This document shows, in pieces, positions 1-7,778 of a stretch of DNA of 64,000 nucleotides. The notes below the pieces were generated by a model. The model was not told the origin of the DNA. It ran no database searches and saw only the letters and a list, made by a program, of their open reading frames with translations. This stretch comes from CALLMM01 sp964429855. Its GTDB lineage: Bacteria; Armatimonadota; Chthonomonadetes; Chthonomonadales; CAJBBX01. Made by a program: the position numbers and the translations under genes. How positions within the stretch are numbered: the stretch's first letter is position 1; the number at the start of each line of letters is the position of its first letter. The stretch is from contig CAYSDM010000005.1 of the NCBI GenBank assembly GCA_964429855.1, positions 1 through 64,000 of the forward strand, written 5' to 3'.

Positions 1-1073
1 AGGGACTGCGCCACGTTGTTATCAACTCTCCCGTGCGGGTCGACGACACCCCCTCCCATTTTGTGGGCGAAATCGCGGGCGAGGAGATACTGGACGGCAA
101 CGGCGAGATCATCGTACCTGCGGGCGAGACCATTACGGAGAAGATGTATCGCCGCATCAAAGAGTTCGCCATCAAGGAGGTCACGCTGCGAAAGACCGCG
201 CTGGTTCCCTATCGCGGCGAACTGGAGGTCAAGCCCGGCGATGTGGTGCATCCCGGCGACCGACTGACGGGCGGGCCGCTCGATCCGCAAAAGGTGCTGG
301 AACTGCATGGTCCGCGCGGCGTTCAGGACTATCTGGTGCGCGAGATTCAGCAGGTCTACAAGGCGCAGGGCGTAGACATCAACGACAAGCACATCGAGGT
401 GATTGTTCGGCAGATGCTTAAAAAGCGCCGCATTCGGCATCCGGGCAGCTCCAGCTTCCTGCCGGGACAGATCGTGGACAAGTTCGCTTTCGACGACGCC
501 AATCAGCAGGCCATCGAAAAGGGCGGCGAGGAGGCAACGGCAGACTGGGTGCTGCTGGGAATCACCGAGGCATCTCTGGCGACAGACAGTTTCCTATCGG
601 CAGCCTCGTTCCAGAAGACAACCCGCGTTCTGACAGAAGCGGCGGTGCGCGGAAAGAAAGATGAACTGGTGGGACTCAAAGAGAACGTCATCATTGGACG
701 CCTGATCCCCGCCGGAACAGGACTGCCGCGCTATCGGATGATGGAGCCGGGTACCCCGGATGGCGAGCAGATCGTCATCGAACTGCCAACTCGTTCGGAT
801 CGTTCCACCTTGTTGCCGACGGATGATGAAGAACTGCCCTCCAGATCCGCCGTATTGGAACTCTCCTTCGACGATCCGGAGTCGGATGAAGAGCTTGGAA
901 AGGTTGAAGAGGACGACGAATTGAAAGACCTGACGGATATCTCAGACCTCTCCGGGGAAGATGAGGTAGAGGATCTATTCGCGAACTTGATGGGCAATAT
1001 AGAGGCGGATTCGGATGATCTGGCACCGGAAGCAGAGGACTCGGACGAAGAAGAAAACCCGACAGATGGTTAA
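1..1073 (+). CDS. rpoC: RNA polymerase beta' subunit, C-terminal part (5' truncated by window)
   Basis: The frame is open from base 3 and ends at TAA 1071-1073, giving 356 visible residues. They match the C-terminal third of the catalytic beta' subunit of RNA polymerase. The block reading K-H-I-E-V-I-V-R-Q-M is followed by S-F-L-P-G-Q-I-V-D and then by G-I-T-E-A-S-L-A-T-D-S-F-L-S-A-A-S-F-Q, a segment nearly invariant among bacterial RpoC. The last 80 or so residues, after the conserved G-R-L-I-P-A-G-T-G, form a tail dominated by Asp and Glu, longer and more acidic than in well-studied RpoC proteins. The upstream rpoB and the RpoC active site lie outside the window. A clear terminator follows, so this is the end of the rpoBC transcription unit. 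Identification is secure. Confidence 0.97.
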   Translation, partial: GLRHVVINSPVRVDDTPSHFVGEIAGEEILDGNGEIIVPAGETITEKMYRRIKEFAIKEVTLRKTALVPYRGELEVKPGDVVHPGDRLTGGPLDPQKVLELHGPRGVQDYLVREIQQVYKAQGVDINDKHIEVIVRQMLKKRRIRHPGSSSFLPGQIVDKFAFDDANQQAIEKGGEEATADWVLLGITEASLATDSFLSAASFQKTTRVLTEAAVRGKKDELVGLKENVIIGRLIPAGTGLPRYRMMEPGTPDGEQIVIELPTRSDRSTLLPTDDEELPSRSAVLELSFDDPESDEELGKVEEDDELKDLTDISDLSGEDEVEDLFANLMGNIEADSDDLAPEAEDSDEEENPTDG

Positions 1074-1103
1074 GCGCTCTCTCTTCGCAGGATAACTCAG
1101 AGC

Positions 1104-1137
1104 GGGCTGCCGAACTCTTCCGGCAGCCCCTTTCTCT
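1104..1137 (+). terminator. Rho-independent terminator of rpoC
   Basis: A perfect 9-bp stem GGGCTGCCG / CGGCAGCCC encloses an 8-base loop and is followed by a C and TTTCTCT. It sits 30 bases after the rpoC stop codon and before a new promoter, as expected for the end of the operon. Confidence 0.85.
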
Positions 1138-1158
1138 GAATCGCGCGCGCCGTGACGA

Positions 1159-1187
1159 TTGACAGGATAGGGCATCGGAGGTAAAAT
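1159..1187 (+). promoter_or_regulatory. Sigma-70 promoter of tRNA-Lys
   Basis: TTGACA (1159-1164), a 17-base spacer and TAAAAT (1182-1187) lie just upstream of the tRNA-Lys gene. The -35 box is consensus, the -10 box matches five of six bases, and the spacing is ideal. Confidence 0.85.
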
Positions 1188-1204
1188 AGGTCTCAGCGTT
1201 ATGT

Positions 1205-1277
1205 GAGGGTGTAGCTCAGCCGGCAGAGCACCGCCCTTTTAAGGCGGGTGTCCTGGGTTCGAGTCCCAGCGCCCTCA
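1205..1277 (+). tRNA. tRNA-Lys (anticodon TTT)
   Basis: A complete 73-nt cloverleaf can be folded by eye. The acceptor stem GAGGGTG pairs with CGCCCTC (one T-G pair), the anticodon stem CCGCC/GGCGG carries the loop CTTTTAA with anticodon TTT, and the T arm is CTGGG-TTCGAGT-CCCAG. The discriminator base is A1277. The 3' CCA is not encoded. It is a single-gene unit between its own promoter and terminator. Confidence 0.96.
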
Positions 1278-1289
1278 TGTTACGTTCGA

Positions 1290-1322
1290 AAGCGAGTGAG
1301 GTTTTCGCCTCACTCGCTTTTT
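1290..1322 (+). terminator. Terminator of tRNA-Lys
   Basis: An 11-bp stem AGCGAGTGAGG / CCTCACTCGCT with a TTTTCG loop runs into a short T tract, 13 bases after the tRNA. It closes the tRNA-Lys unit before the dioxygenase gene. Confidence 0.85.
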
Positions 1323-1388
1323 CGTTGCCGGATAACCGGAGGCATTTCGTTCGTCAAGAGCCAGACCTGGATGCCTCGTGTTCTCAGG

Positions 1389-1394
1389 TATAAT
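1389..1394 (+). promoter_or_regulatory. Candidate -10 box for the dioxygenase operon
   Basis: A perfect TATAAT lies 33 bases before the ATG at 1428. No good -35 box is seen at 17 bases upstream, so only the -10 element is supported. Confidence 0.35.
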
Positions 1395-1427
1395 CGCAAA
1401 AAAACCATCTGGAAGAGGGAGATACTC

Positions 1428-2225
1428 ATGCCGTTGAGCGAGGAGCAGATAAAAACATTTCACGAGGAGGGGTATCTGATTTTTAAAGGGTTCTTCACGC
1501 AGGAGGAGTGCGATAACCTTAAAGCTGATATTGACGCGCTGACGGAGGCGCGAGCGAAAAAAGAGGCGCATCCCTTTCTTTGTGAGTACCCGCATCTGGG
1601 ACCCCTGATCAGTCATCCGCGCGTCATGGAGATCGTTGAGGGGGTGATGGGAGTGGGGTTTGCCTTTCATCATCTCCATGCCGTTCGACAGGATGCGGGA
1701 ACCTCCGGAGTGCCCTGGCATCAGGACTATGAGCAGGAGCCTCAGACCAATCGCTCGCATGTGATGGTTCATCTATTCTACTACCTGAACGGACTAAACG
1801 GAGAGGTAGGCGATCTGCTCTGTCTGCCGCGCAGCCATAAAACCGTTATCGCGAACAACGCGCTCTGGATGCTGAATGCGCAGCCTCTTCCTGGCGAACT
1901 GGTTATCAACGATCTTCCCCCCGGATCGGCGGTTCTGGTACACTCCGCGCTGTGGCATGCGCGTCGGGCACAGCCCGGCGGCGAGACCCGGCCGCGCTAT
2001 TTTGCCGATGCCTCCTACTGTCAGGCAGGCGTGCGCTGGCCCTCCTACGGCATTCCTCAATGGCGGGATATTCTTAGAATTTCAATGGAACGGGGGCTGG
2101 ATCGGGAAGGGAGATACGCGCATCTCTTTGACGATAACCACTTCTTTGACCGTAAAGCCGGATATGAAACCTGGAAGTCGCTGCAGGGCAGCCTCGCGAT
2201 TCAACTTCCGGGCTGGAAGGAGTAG
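1428..2225 (+). CDS. Phytanoyl-CoA dioxygenase (PhyH) family protein
   Basis: This 265-residue protein belongs to the Fe(II)/2-oxoglutarate-dependent PhyH family, which hydroxylates small organic substrates in the cytoplasm. The metal-binding facial triad is visible as His98-x-Asp100 (in the stretch V-P-W-H-Q-D) and the distal His177 in A-L-W-H-A. Arg188 or Arg190 is in place to bind 2-oxoglutarate. The start at ATG 1428 follows a purine-rich GGAAGAGGGAGA. An upstream in-frame extension would run through tRNA-Lys and is rejected. The next gene, an NAD-dependent epimerase, begins 5 bases after the stop, so the two are probably cotranscribed and act on the same substrate class. The PhyH family has very diverse substrates; the real one cannot be told from sequence. 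Confidence 0.88.
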   Translation: MPLSEEQIKTFHEEGYLIFKGFFTQEECDNLKADIDALTEARAKKEAHPFLCEYPHLGPLISHPRVMEIVEGVMGVGFAFHHLHAVRQDAGTSGVPWHQDYEQEPQTNRSHVMVHLFYYLNGLNGEVGDLLCLPRSHKTVIANNALWMLNAQPLPGELVINDLPPGSAVLVHSALWHARRAQPGGETRPRYFADASYCQAGVRWPSYGIPQWRDILRISMERGLDREGRYAHLFDDNHFFDRKAGYETWKSLQGSLAIQLPGWKE

Positions 2226-2230
2226 GAAGC

Positions 2231-3226
2231 ATGGCGGAGCGAGTATCCCGAATACTGGTCACCGGCGCTTCCGGTAAAGTCGGGCAGGAGTTCCTGAGGC
2301 GATTTTTCACCGACCCGCGAATGCAGGATTTTACTGCCCGCGCCTTTTGCCACCATAGACACCTGCCGGAGCAGGATCGGCTGGAGGTCGTATCAGGCGA
2401 TATGGCGAACCGGACAGATGTGCAGAGAGCGATGGAGGGCGTGACACATGTCCTCCATCTGGCGACCTGCAAGGAGACGCCAGAGAGCATTATGGATGTA
2501 GCCGTGAAGGGACTGTTCTGGATACTGGAGGAGTGCCGTCTGAGCGATACCTTCCGGCAGTTCATACTGATCGGCGGGGATGCGGGCATGGGACACTTCT
2601 TCTACCCGCAATCGGTTCCGGTGACCGAGCAGCAGCGTCACTCCGCCTATCCCGGCTGTTATGCGCTCTCCAAAGTGCTGGAAGAGGCGATGCTGGAGCA
2701 GTACTATGTGCAGTATGACCTGAATGGCTGCTGCCTGCGCGCTCCCTGGATTATGGAGAAAGACGACTTCAAATATACGTTTTCGTTCGGGGAAGATGTC
2801 TTTGGCGGGCCTCGCTGGCGCGATCTGGTCAGTCCGGAAAGGGCAGACGAGTATGTCCAGACGCAGACGATCCCGGTCATGCTTGATCCCGACGGTCAGC
2901 CGGTGCTGCGTAACTTCGTCCATGTCTCCGATCTCATAGAAGCAGTATTGACAGCGATAGATCATCCGAAGGCGCGACAGCAGACGTTCAATATATGCAT
3001 GAATGAGCCTGTGAACTATCGGAAAGTCGCCGTCTATCTGGAGAAGACTCGCGGTCTGCCCTCTGTAGACATCCCAACCCCCTATCACTCCACATGGCTG
3101 GATAACGACAAGGCGAAATTCCTGCTGGACTGGCGTCCGCAATACGACCTTGAACGGCTGATAGACTCCTCCTGGGACTATATTCGCTCTCCCGATGATC
3201 CTCGCCGCGTCTGGTATCCCGGGTAG
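2231..3226 (+). CDS. NAD-dependent epimerase/dehydratase family protein
   Basis: A 331-residue extended short-chain dehydrogenase. The N-terminal Rossmann signature G12-A-S-G15-K-V-G18 binds NAD(P), and the catalytic Tyr144-x3-Lys148 pair is present in Y-A-L-S-K. Members of the family epimerise, dehydrate or reduce nucleotide sugars and related compounds. The spacing of 5 bases after the PhyH-like gene, with the upstream stop region GAAGGAGTAG acting as ribosome-binding site, suggests translational coupling. The C-terminal half carries the variable substrate domain (R-N-F-V-H-V-S-D-L around residue 222 is typical). The partner gene suggests oxidation and redox rearrangement of one small molecule, but no specific substrate is supported. 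Confidence 0.88.
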   Translation: MAERVSRILVTGASGKVGQEFLRRFFTDPRMQDFTARAFCHHRHLPEQDRLEVVSGDMANRTDVQRAMEGVTHVLHLATCKETPESIMDVAVKGLFWILEECRLSDTFRQFILIGGDAGMGHFFYPQSVPVTEQQRHSAYPGCYALSKVLEEAMLEQYYVQYDLNGCCLRAPWIMEKDDFKYTFSFGEDVFGGPRWRDLVSPERADEYVQTQTIPVMLDPDGQPVLRNFVHVSDLIEAVLTAIDHPKARQQTFNICMNEPVNYRKVAVYLEKTRGLPSVDIPTPYHSTWLDNDKAKFLLDWRPQYDLERLIDSSWDYIRSPDDPRRVWYPG

Positions 3227-3252
3227 GAGAAGGTTGTGAGCGGACGAAAGCG

Positions 3253-3282
3253 TTGACGCGCCTTCGCGGAAAAGGGTAAAAT
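3253..3282 (+). promoter_or_regulatory. Sigma-70 promoter of gapA
   Basis: TTGACG (3253-3258), an 18-base spacer and TAAAAT (3277-3282) precede gapA. The predicted leader is about 130 bases and holds no feature I can name. Confidence 0.75.
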
Positions 3283-3418
3283 CCTTCTGAAAGTCGGTAA
3301 ACGACTCCCCGTTGTGATGCACCCTGATAGGAACTTTTCGCTGTCTGAATGTCGCAGCCCGGTCTTCGGTGCATTCGCATTCGACCCGTTATTCCCACCG
3401 AAAGGAGTTCTATAGACG

Positions 3419-4435
3419 ATGGCTGTCCGAGTAGGAATCAATGGCTTTGGGCGCATTGGCCGTCTGGCGATGCGCGCTATTTTTGAGCGTTACGACAAAG
3501 AGGTGGATGTTGTGGCGGTCAATGACCTGACCGATGTTAAAACCAACGCCCACCTTTTCAAGTGGGATTCCACCTATGGTCCCTTCAAGGGCGATATCTC
3601 CACCGCAGAAACCGATTTCGTCGTCAACGGCGAGCGCATAACCGTCTATGCCGAAAAAGACCCCGCCCTGATCCCCTGGGATAAGCAGGGAGTGGATGTG
3701 GTGATCGAGTCTACCGGATTTTTCACCAATGCCAAGAAGGCGGCAGCGCACCGCGAACACGGCGTGAAAAAGGTGATTATCTCCGCGCCTGCCAAAGAAG
3801 AGGATCTGACGGTTGTGCTGGGCGTCAATGAGAATATGTATGACCCGGCAAATCATCATGTCATCTCCAACGCCTCCTGCACCACTAACGGTCTCGCGCC
3901 CGTTGCGAAGGTCCTCAATGACCGCTTTGGCATTGAGAAGGGACTTCTGACAACCGTTCATGCCTACACCAACTCCCAGAAACTTCTGGATACCGCCGCC
4001 AAAGACGACCTGCGTGATGCGCGAGGAGCGGCGTTGAACATTGTTCCCTCTTCGACCGGAGCCGCCCGCGCCGTGGGGCTGGTCATCCCGGAACTCAAGG
4101 GCAAGTTTCATGGAATGGCGTTTCGCGTTCCAACCCCGACCGTCTCGGTGGTGGACTTCACCGCGCTTCTAAGCAACGATACTACCGTGGAAGCGGTGAA
4201 CGCGGCGGTACGGGAGTATGCGGAAGGTCCGATGAAGAATATCCTGGAGTATACCGAACTGCCGCTGGTCTCCACCGATATGCGCGGCAATTCGCACTCC
4301 TCGATCTTCTCCGCCGTGGACACCGTGCTGGTCGGCGGGAATATGGTCAAAGTGGTAGCCTGGTACGATAACGAATGGGGCTATGCCTGCCGCGTGGCGG
4401 ACCTTATCAAGTATCTGGCGGATCGTGGGCTGTAG
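3419..4435 (+). CDS. gapA: Glyceraldehyde-3-phosphate dehydrogenase, type I
   Basis: This 338-residue enzyme oxidises glyceraldehyde 3-phosphate to 1,3-bisphosphoglycerate with NAD and phosphate. The NAD-binding N-terminus G-I-N-G-F-G-R-I-G-R is complete. The active-site signature S-N-A-S-C-T-T-N places the nucleophile at Cys154, with His181 in H-A-Y as its base partner. Length and motifs are standard. A strong AAAGGAG (3401-3407) lies 11 bases before the ATG. The gene has its own promoter and is followed by a hairpin and then pgk, the next enzyme of glycolysis. Confidence 0.98.
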   Translation: MAVRVGINGFGRIGRLAMRAIFERYDKEVDVVAVNDLTDVKTNAHLFKWDSTYGPFKGDISTAETDFVVNGERITVYAEKDPALIPWDKQGVDVVIESTGFFTNAKKAAAHREHGVKKVIISAPAKEEDLTVVLGVNENMYDPANHHVISNASCTTNGLAPVAKVLNDRFGIEKGLLTTVHAYTNSQKLLDTAAKDDLRDARGAALNIVPSSTGAARAVGLVIPELKGKFHGMAFRVPTPTVSVVDFTALLSNDTTVEAVNAAVREYAEGPMKNILEYTELPLVSTDMRGNSHSSIFSAVDTVLVGGNMVKVVAWYDNEWGYACRVADLIKYLADRGL

Positions 4436-4491
4436 TCCCGTCCGGAGTGGGCAGGAGCGGCCTGCACCCGTAATACTGAAGGTTGATTCGC

Positions 4492-4522
4492 GAACAGGGG
4501 CACGCCGGATGTGCCCCTGTTC
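4492..4522 (+). terminator. Strong hairpin between gapA and pgk
   Basis: A perfect 12-bp stem GAACAGGGGCAC / GTGCCCCTGTTC with a 7-base loop sits 57 bases after the gapA stop. The following bases (GCATTATG) lack a real T run, so it may act as a partial terminator or as an mRNA-stabilising or processing hairpin that sets the gapA to pgk ratio. Confidence 0.5.
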
Positions 4523-4673
4523 GCATTATGCGCGCGCTACCCGCGCAGCGCAGGATTCAGGACGGGAGACCACGAACAAAGGGAGAAATGCCTGCCTGTG
4601 CGGAGTAGCGTTCCGTCCATTCCACTACTTTGCATTTCGCTATTTCATGCTGTATAACAGCAGGAGTAATATC

Positions 4674-5888
4674 ATGAGCGTCAAACTCAACAAGAAGACC
4701 ATCGAAGATATCGAGGTGCGCGGAAAACGCGTACTGGTGCGGGTGGATTTCAACGTGCCGCAGGATAAGAGCGGGCAGATCACCGATGATCGGCGAATTC
4801 GTGCCGCCCTCCCGACAATCAAGTACCTCATGGAGCATGGGGCGAAGACCGTTCTGGTATCCCATCTCGGACGACCGAAGGGTAAACCGGAAGATTTCAC
4901 CAAATATACGCTGAAACCGGTTGCGGAGCGTCTGAGCGAACTGCTCGGAATCGGCGTCGAACTGGCTCCTGACTGCATTGGACCGCAGGCAGAGGTAGCG
5001 GTTTTCGCGCTGGAGGAGGGGCAGGTCGTCCTGCTGGAGAACGTTCGCCTGCATCCCGAAGAAGAGAAGAACGATCCTGACTTTGCGGAAAAACTCGCCT
5101 CGTTGGCGGAACTGTATGTCAATGACGCCTTTGGAACCGCTCATCGGGCGCACGCCTCCACCGAGGGCGTAACAAAGTTCGTTCCGGGAGTCGCCGGGTA
5201 CCTGATGCAGAAGGAGATCGAGTATCTCGGCGGCGCGTTGGAAGATCCGAAGAGACCGTTCATCTCCATTCTGGGCGGTGTAAAGGTCAAAGATAAGATT
5301 GGCGTGATCGAAAGCCTCATTGCCAAAGTGGATATGCTGCTGATCGGCGGGGCGATGGCATATACGTTTCTGAAAGCGCAGGGCAAGGAGATCGGCACTT
5401 CGATTCTGGATGCTGATTCTCTGGAGTTCTGCCGCAAGACGCTGGCAAGCGCGGGCGATAAGATACTGCTGCCGACCGATGTCGTTGTGGCGGATGGCAA
5501 TCCGTTGGAGCCAGGCGCGGATGTGGATAGCATCAAGACGCTGACGGTCTCCGTAGATGAAATTCCCGCCAACTATCAGGGCGTGGACATCGGGCCGGAT
5601 ACAGCGAGACGGTTTGCGGAAGCCGTAAAAGGCGCGGGAACCGTTGTCTGGAATGGCCCGATGGGGATATTTGAGATTGACAGGTTCGCTGTTGGAACGC
5701 AGGCTATGGCGCAGGCTTTAGCCGAATCCGGCGCGGTAACGATTGTTGGCGGCGGCGATTCGGCGGCAGCGGTCGAAGAGCTTGGTTTCGCAGACAGAAT
5801 GACGCATATCTCTACCGGCGGCGGCGCTTCGCTGGAGTTCCTGGAGGGGAAGGAGCTTCCGGGATTGGTAGCGCTGCAGGATAAGTAG
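4674..5888 (+). CDS. pgk: Phosphoglycerate kinase
   Basis: A 404-residue cytosolic kinase making ATP from 1,3-bisphosphoglycerate. N-terminal substrate-binding motifs R-V-D-F-N-V-P and S-H-L-G-R-P are present, as is the hinge region. The C-terminal nucleotide-binding signature V-G-G-G-D-S-A-A-A and the final S-T-G-G-G-A-S-L-E-F block are intact. The start at ATG 4674 is preceded by AGGAG (4662-4666) and begins just before the family's usual first strand. The frame stays open for about 97 codons upstream, but that part has no similarity to the family and runs through the intergenic hairpin. It follows gapA, a common arrangement. Confidence 0.97.
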   Translation: MSVKLNKKTIEDIEVRGKRVLVRVDFNVPQDKSGQITDDRRIRAALPTIKYLMEHGAKTVLVSHLGRPKGKPEDFTKYTLKPVAERLSELLGIGVELAPDCIGPQAEVAVFALEEGQVVLLENVRLHPEEEKNDPDFAEKLASLAELYVNDAFGTAHRAHASTEGVTKFVPGVAGYLMQKEIEYLGGALEDPKRPFISILGGVKVKDKIGVIESLIAKVDMLLIGGAMAYTFLKAQGKEIGTSILDADSLEFCRKTLASAGDKILLPTDVVVADGNPLEPGADVDSIKTLTVSVDEIPANYQGVDIGPDTARRFAEAVKGAGTVVWNGPMGIFEIDRFAVGTQAMAQALAESGAVTIVGGGDSAAAVEELGFADRMTHISTGGGASLEFLEGKELPGLVALQDK

Positions 5889-5892
5889 GAGT

Positions 5893-5935
5893 AGCGAAGC
5901 CAGACGCTCCGGCATGGGTCTGGCTTCCCTTCGCT
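5893..5935 (+). terminator. Hairpin after pgk
   Basis: A 10-bp stem GAAGCCAGAC (5896-5905) / GTCTGGCTTC (5918-5927). A competing pairing of AGCGAAG (5893-5899) with CTTCGCT (5929-5935) is also possible. There is no T run, so termination is uncertain. Confidence 0.35.
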
Positions 5936-5954
5936 GTACCAAAGGAGCGATAGA

Positions 5955-6632
5955 ATGAACTACCAGCCCCAGTATATGCCGAGTGTGGTCGCCTATGCGA
6001 CAGCGGATGTGCGCGCCGCATTTATCCGAAAGGTCTATCACCTCTTCTTTGCCTCGATTCTCGTTACGGTGGGAGTGGGGTACTTAACCGGGCAGATTGC
6101 CAGAACCATGCTGCCGTTGCTGATGCCCCTGTTGATCGCGGGCTTTGTTGTTGGACTGATCATGAGTTTTGTCCGCAAGACCAATGGCTTGAATTTGGCG
6201 CTGCTCATGCTCTATGCCGCCATTCAGGGAGCTATTGCCGGTCCGATCCTGACGATCATCAATATGATTCCGCAGTATGAGGGTGTAGGTCTTCAGGCTG
6301 CCGTTCTGACGGTAGCGGTTTTCGGGGGGCTTTCGCTCTATGTTCTGAATACGAAAAAAGACTTCAGCTATCTGGGCGGCTTTCTGTTCGTGGCGATCAT
6401 CGCGCTCCTCATCGGCGGCATCGTGCTGATGTTTTTCCGAACACCGCTGCTGAATATGCTCTATGCTGTGGCAGGCGTGCTGATCTTCAGCGGTTTTATC
6501 CTCTATGACACCTCCGTGATTCAACAGAAACTGCATCAGGATGAGGTTGTGGCAGGCGCGATCAGCCTCTATCTGGACTTTATCGGGCTGTTCTGGTTCA
6601 TCTTGCGCCTGCTGATGTCTCTGCGCCGATAA
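5955..6632 (+). CDS. Bax inhibitor-1 / YccA family membrane protein
   Basis: This 225-residue protein is almost wholly hydrophobic, with about seven predicted membrane spans beginning near residue 30. It matches the BI-1 (transmembrane BAX inhibitor motif) family, called YccA or YbhL in Escherichia coli. Family members are pH-sensitive calcium-leak channels or regulators of the membrane protease FtsH. Family-like features include the N-terminal V-R-A-A-F-I-R-K-V-Y-H-L-F and the late D-T-S-V-I-Q-Q motif, whose Asp lies in the sixth span. AAAGGAG (5941-5947) precedes the ATG by 7 bases. It follows pgk by 66 bases. The following chaperone trio also starts with a membrane protein, so a shared envelope role is possible but unproven. 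Confidence 0.88.
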   Translation: MNYQPQYMPSVVAYATADVRAAFIRKVYHLFFASILVTVGVGYLTGQIARTMLPLLMPLLIAGFVVGLIMSFVRKTNGLNLALLMLYAAIQGAIAGPILTIINMIPQYEGVGLQAAVLTVAVFGGLSLYVLNTKKDFSYLGGFLFVAIIALLIGGIVLMFFRTPLLNMLYAVAGVLIFSGFILYDTSVIQQKLHQDEVVAGAISLYLDFIGLFWFILRLLMSLRR

Positions 6633-6702
6633 AAAGTAACAACCGGTGAAAATGCATGTAAGAAATGCGATGGTTGGTCGTCTCATTACCATGTAAGTCC
6701 TG

Positions 6703-6753
6703 CTGTGTGGGGGAGCGGTCGGAAGAGGCTAGTTCTCTTCCGACTGCACACAG
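6703..6753 (+). other. Extended hairpin before the chaperone trio
   Basis: A perfect 10-bp stem GTCGGAAGAG / CTCTTCCGAC (6718-6727, 6735-6744) is framed by a second pairing, CTGTGTG / CACACAG (6703-6709, 6747-6753). A competing pairing GGAGCG / CGCTCC also exists. No T run follows. It ends 36 bases before the next start codon and could be a leader structure controlling the chaperone genes. Confidence 0.4.
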
Positions 6754-6789
6754 GGACGCTCCTCAATATACCGCCAGAGAAAGGGAGAC

Positions 6790-7689
6790 ATGACGGAAGA
6801 GAAAAGTCCAACGCAAGAAGCTGCCGGAGATCCCGGCGATTATCTCTACTTCAACCTCGCATCCGGCGTTCTGATCGGACTGGCGATTCTCGGTTTCTGC
6901 CTCGTTGTCGCGCGTATTCCCGGAATGGCGATCGCCGTAGAAATCACGATTCTTATCATCTCCGCCGTGTTTGTACCGCTCTCCATGCTATTTCTGGTGA
7001 TGCCGATAGTTTTGAGATGGAAATCCCGCGCCTGGGGCGCTGTCAGCGATCTGCCGGAGGCGCTGCGAAAGGTGCAGGAGACCCTGACCGATGTGGAGGG
7101 AGTAAAGCGCGAACACTATCGCGCCCGAACCGCCCTGGAGACGCTGCATACAAAGGTGCAGGAGGAATCAGCGCGCATTGAGGCGATGGAGAAGGAACTG
7201 GCACAGCGATTTCTTGATGTACAGAAAAAGGATGAGGAGCTGATCAACGAGCGTCTGGAAAAGAGCAAACTTAACGCGCAGTTGAAAAGCTGGCATGAAG
7301 GAGCCATCTCGTTCTTTGAAGCGATAGAGCGCGCGCTGCGCTCTGAGGAACTGGACCCGATCTATCGCGAGGCGTTGAAGAAGAGCCTGAAAGACTTTTC
7401 GCGACTTGCCTCCGCGCGCGGACTGGATGTCATCAAGCCGGAATCGACTGATCTGTTTGATGACGCCATCCATCAGGGAACAGGAGAGGTAGAATCGGCG
7501 GACGTGGAGCCGGGACATATTGTGGAGTGCATACAGTGGGGGTATCGCGCCGGAGATACCGTGATGCAGAGAGCGCAGGTGATCATCGCCGCAAAACGTA
7601 AAGAAGAGCCGAAAGAGACGGTTGAGATGACCAACTCCGAAGGCGCGATGGAAACCGTTGAAACGACGGATGAAAAAACGCCTGTTTAA
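6790..7689 (+). CDS. Membrane-anchored GrpE-like nucleotide-exchange protein
   Basis: A 299-residue protein with two hydrophobic segments near the N-terminus (about residues 20-41 and 47-74), then a long charged coiled coil (about 85-170). The C-terminal region (about 216-267) resembles the GrpE beta domain: D-D-A-I-H-Q-G-T-G-E-V, E-P-G-H-I-V-E-C-I-Q-W-G-Y and a final A-Q-V-I-I-A strand. GrpE is the nucleotide-exchange factor of DnaK. Here the coil and beta domain appear to be tethered to the membrane. The next two genes encode a DnaK-like and a J-domain protein, which strongly supports the assignment. A purine-rich AAAGGGAG precedes the ATG. The terminal 35 residues are Glu/Thr-rich and look disordered. 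Membrane topology is inferred. Confidence 0.72.
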   Translation: MTEEKSPTQEAAGDPGDYLYFNLASGVLIGLAILGFCLVVARIPGMAIAVEITILIISAVFVPLSMLFLVMPIVLRWKSRAWGAVSDLPEALRKVQETLTDVEGVKREHYRARTALETLHTKVQEESARIEAMEKELAQRFLDVQKKDEELINERLEKSKLNAQLKSWHEGAISFFEAIERALRSEELDPIYREALKKSLKDFSRLASARGLDVIKPESTDLFDDAIHQGTGEVESADVEPGHIVECIQWGYRAGDTVMQRAQVIIAAKRKEEPKETVEMTNSEGAMETVETTDEKTPV

Positions 7690-7714
7690 GAATAGACCTG
7701 AAAATGATAGATGT

Positions 7715-7723
7715 TGCTATACT
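7715..7723 (+). promoter_or_regulatory. Candidate extended -10 promoter of the dnaK-like gene
   Basis: TGCTATACT has the TGn extension and a TATACT -10 box, 56 bases before the ATG at 7779. There is no convincing -35 box, which extended -10 promoters can lack. Confidence 0.35.
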
Positions 7724-7778
7724 GGCAGTTATCTCGCCTCTATATCTGTTTTGATCGTAGAATGAAGAGGAACGAACG

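Noticed and set aside
1248..1427. N-terminal extension of the PhyH-like protein
   Set aside because: It would run through tRNA-Lys and its terminator. ATG 1428 fits the family's start.
4630..4658. Possible promoter of pgk (TTGCAT-N17-TATAAC)
   Set aside because: The predicted transcription start would fall at or after the ribosome-binding site AGGAG (4662-4666), leaving almost no leader, so it is probably fortuitous.
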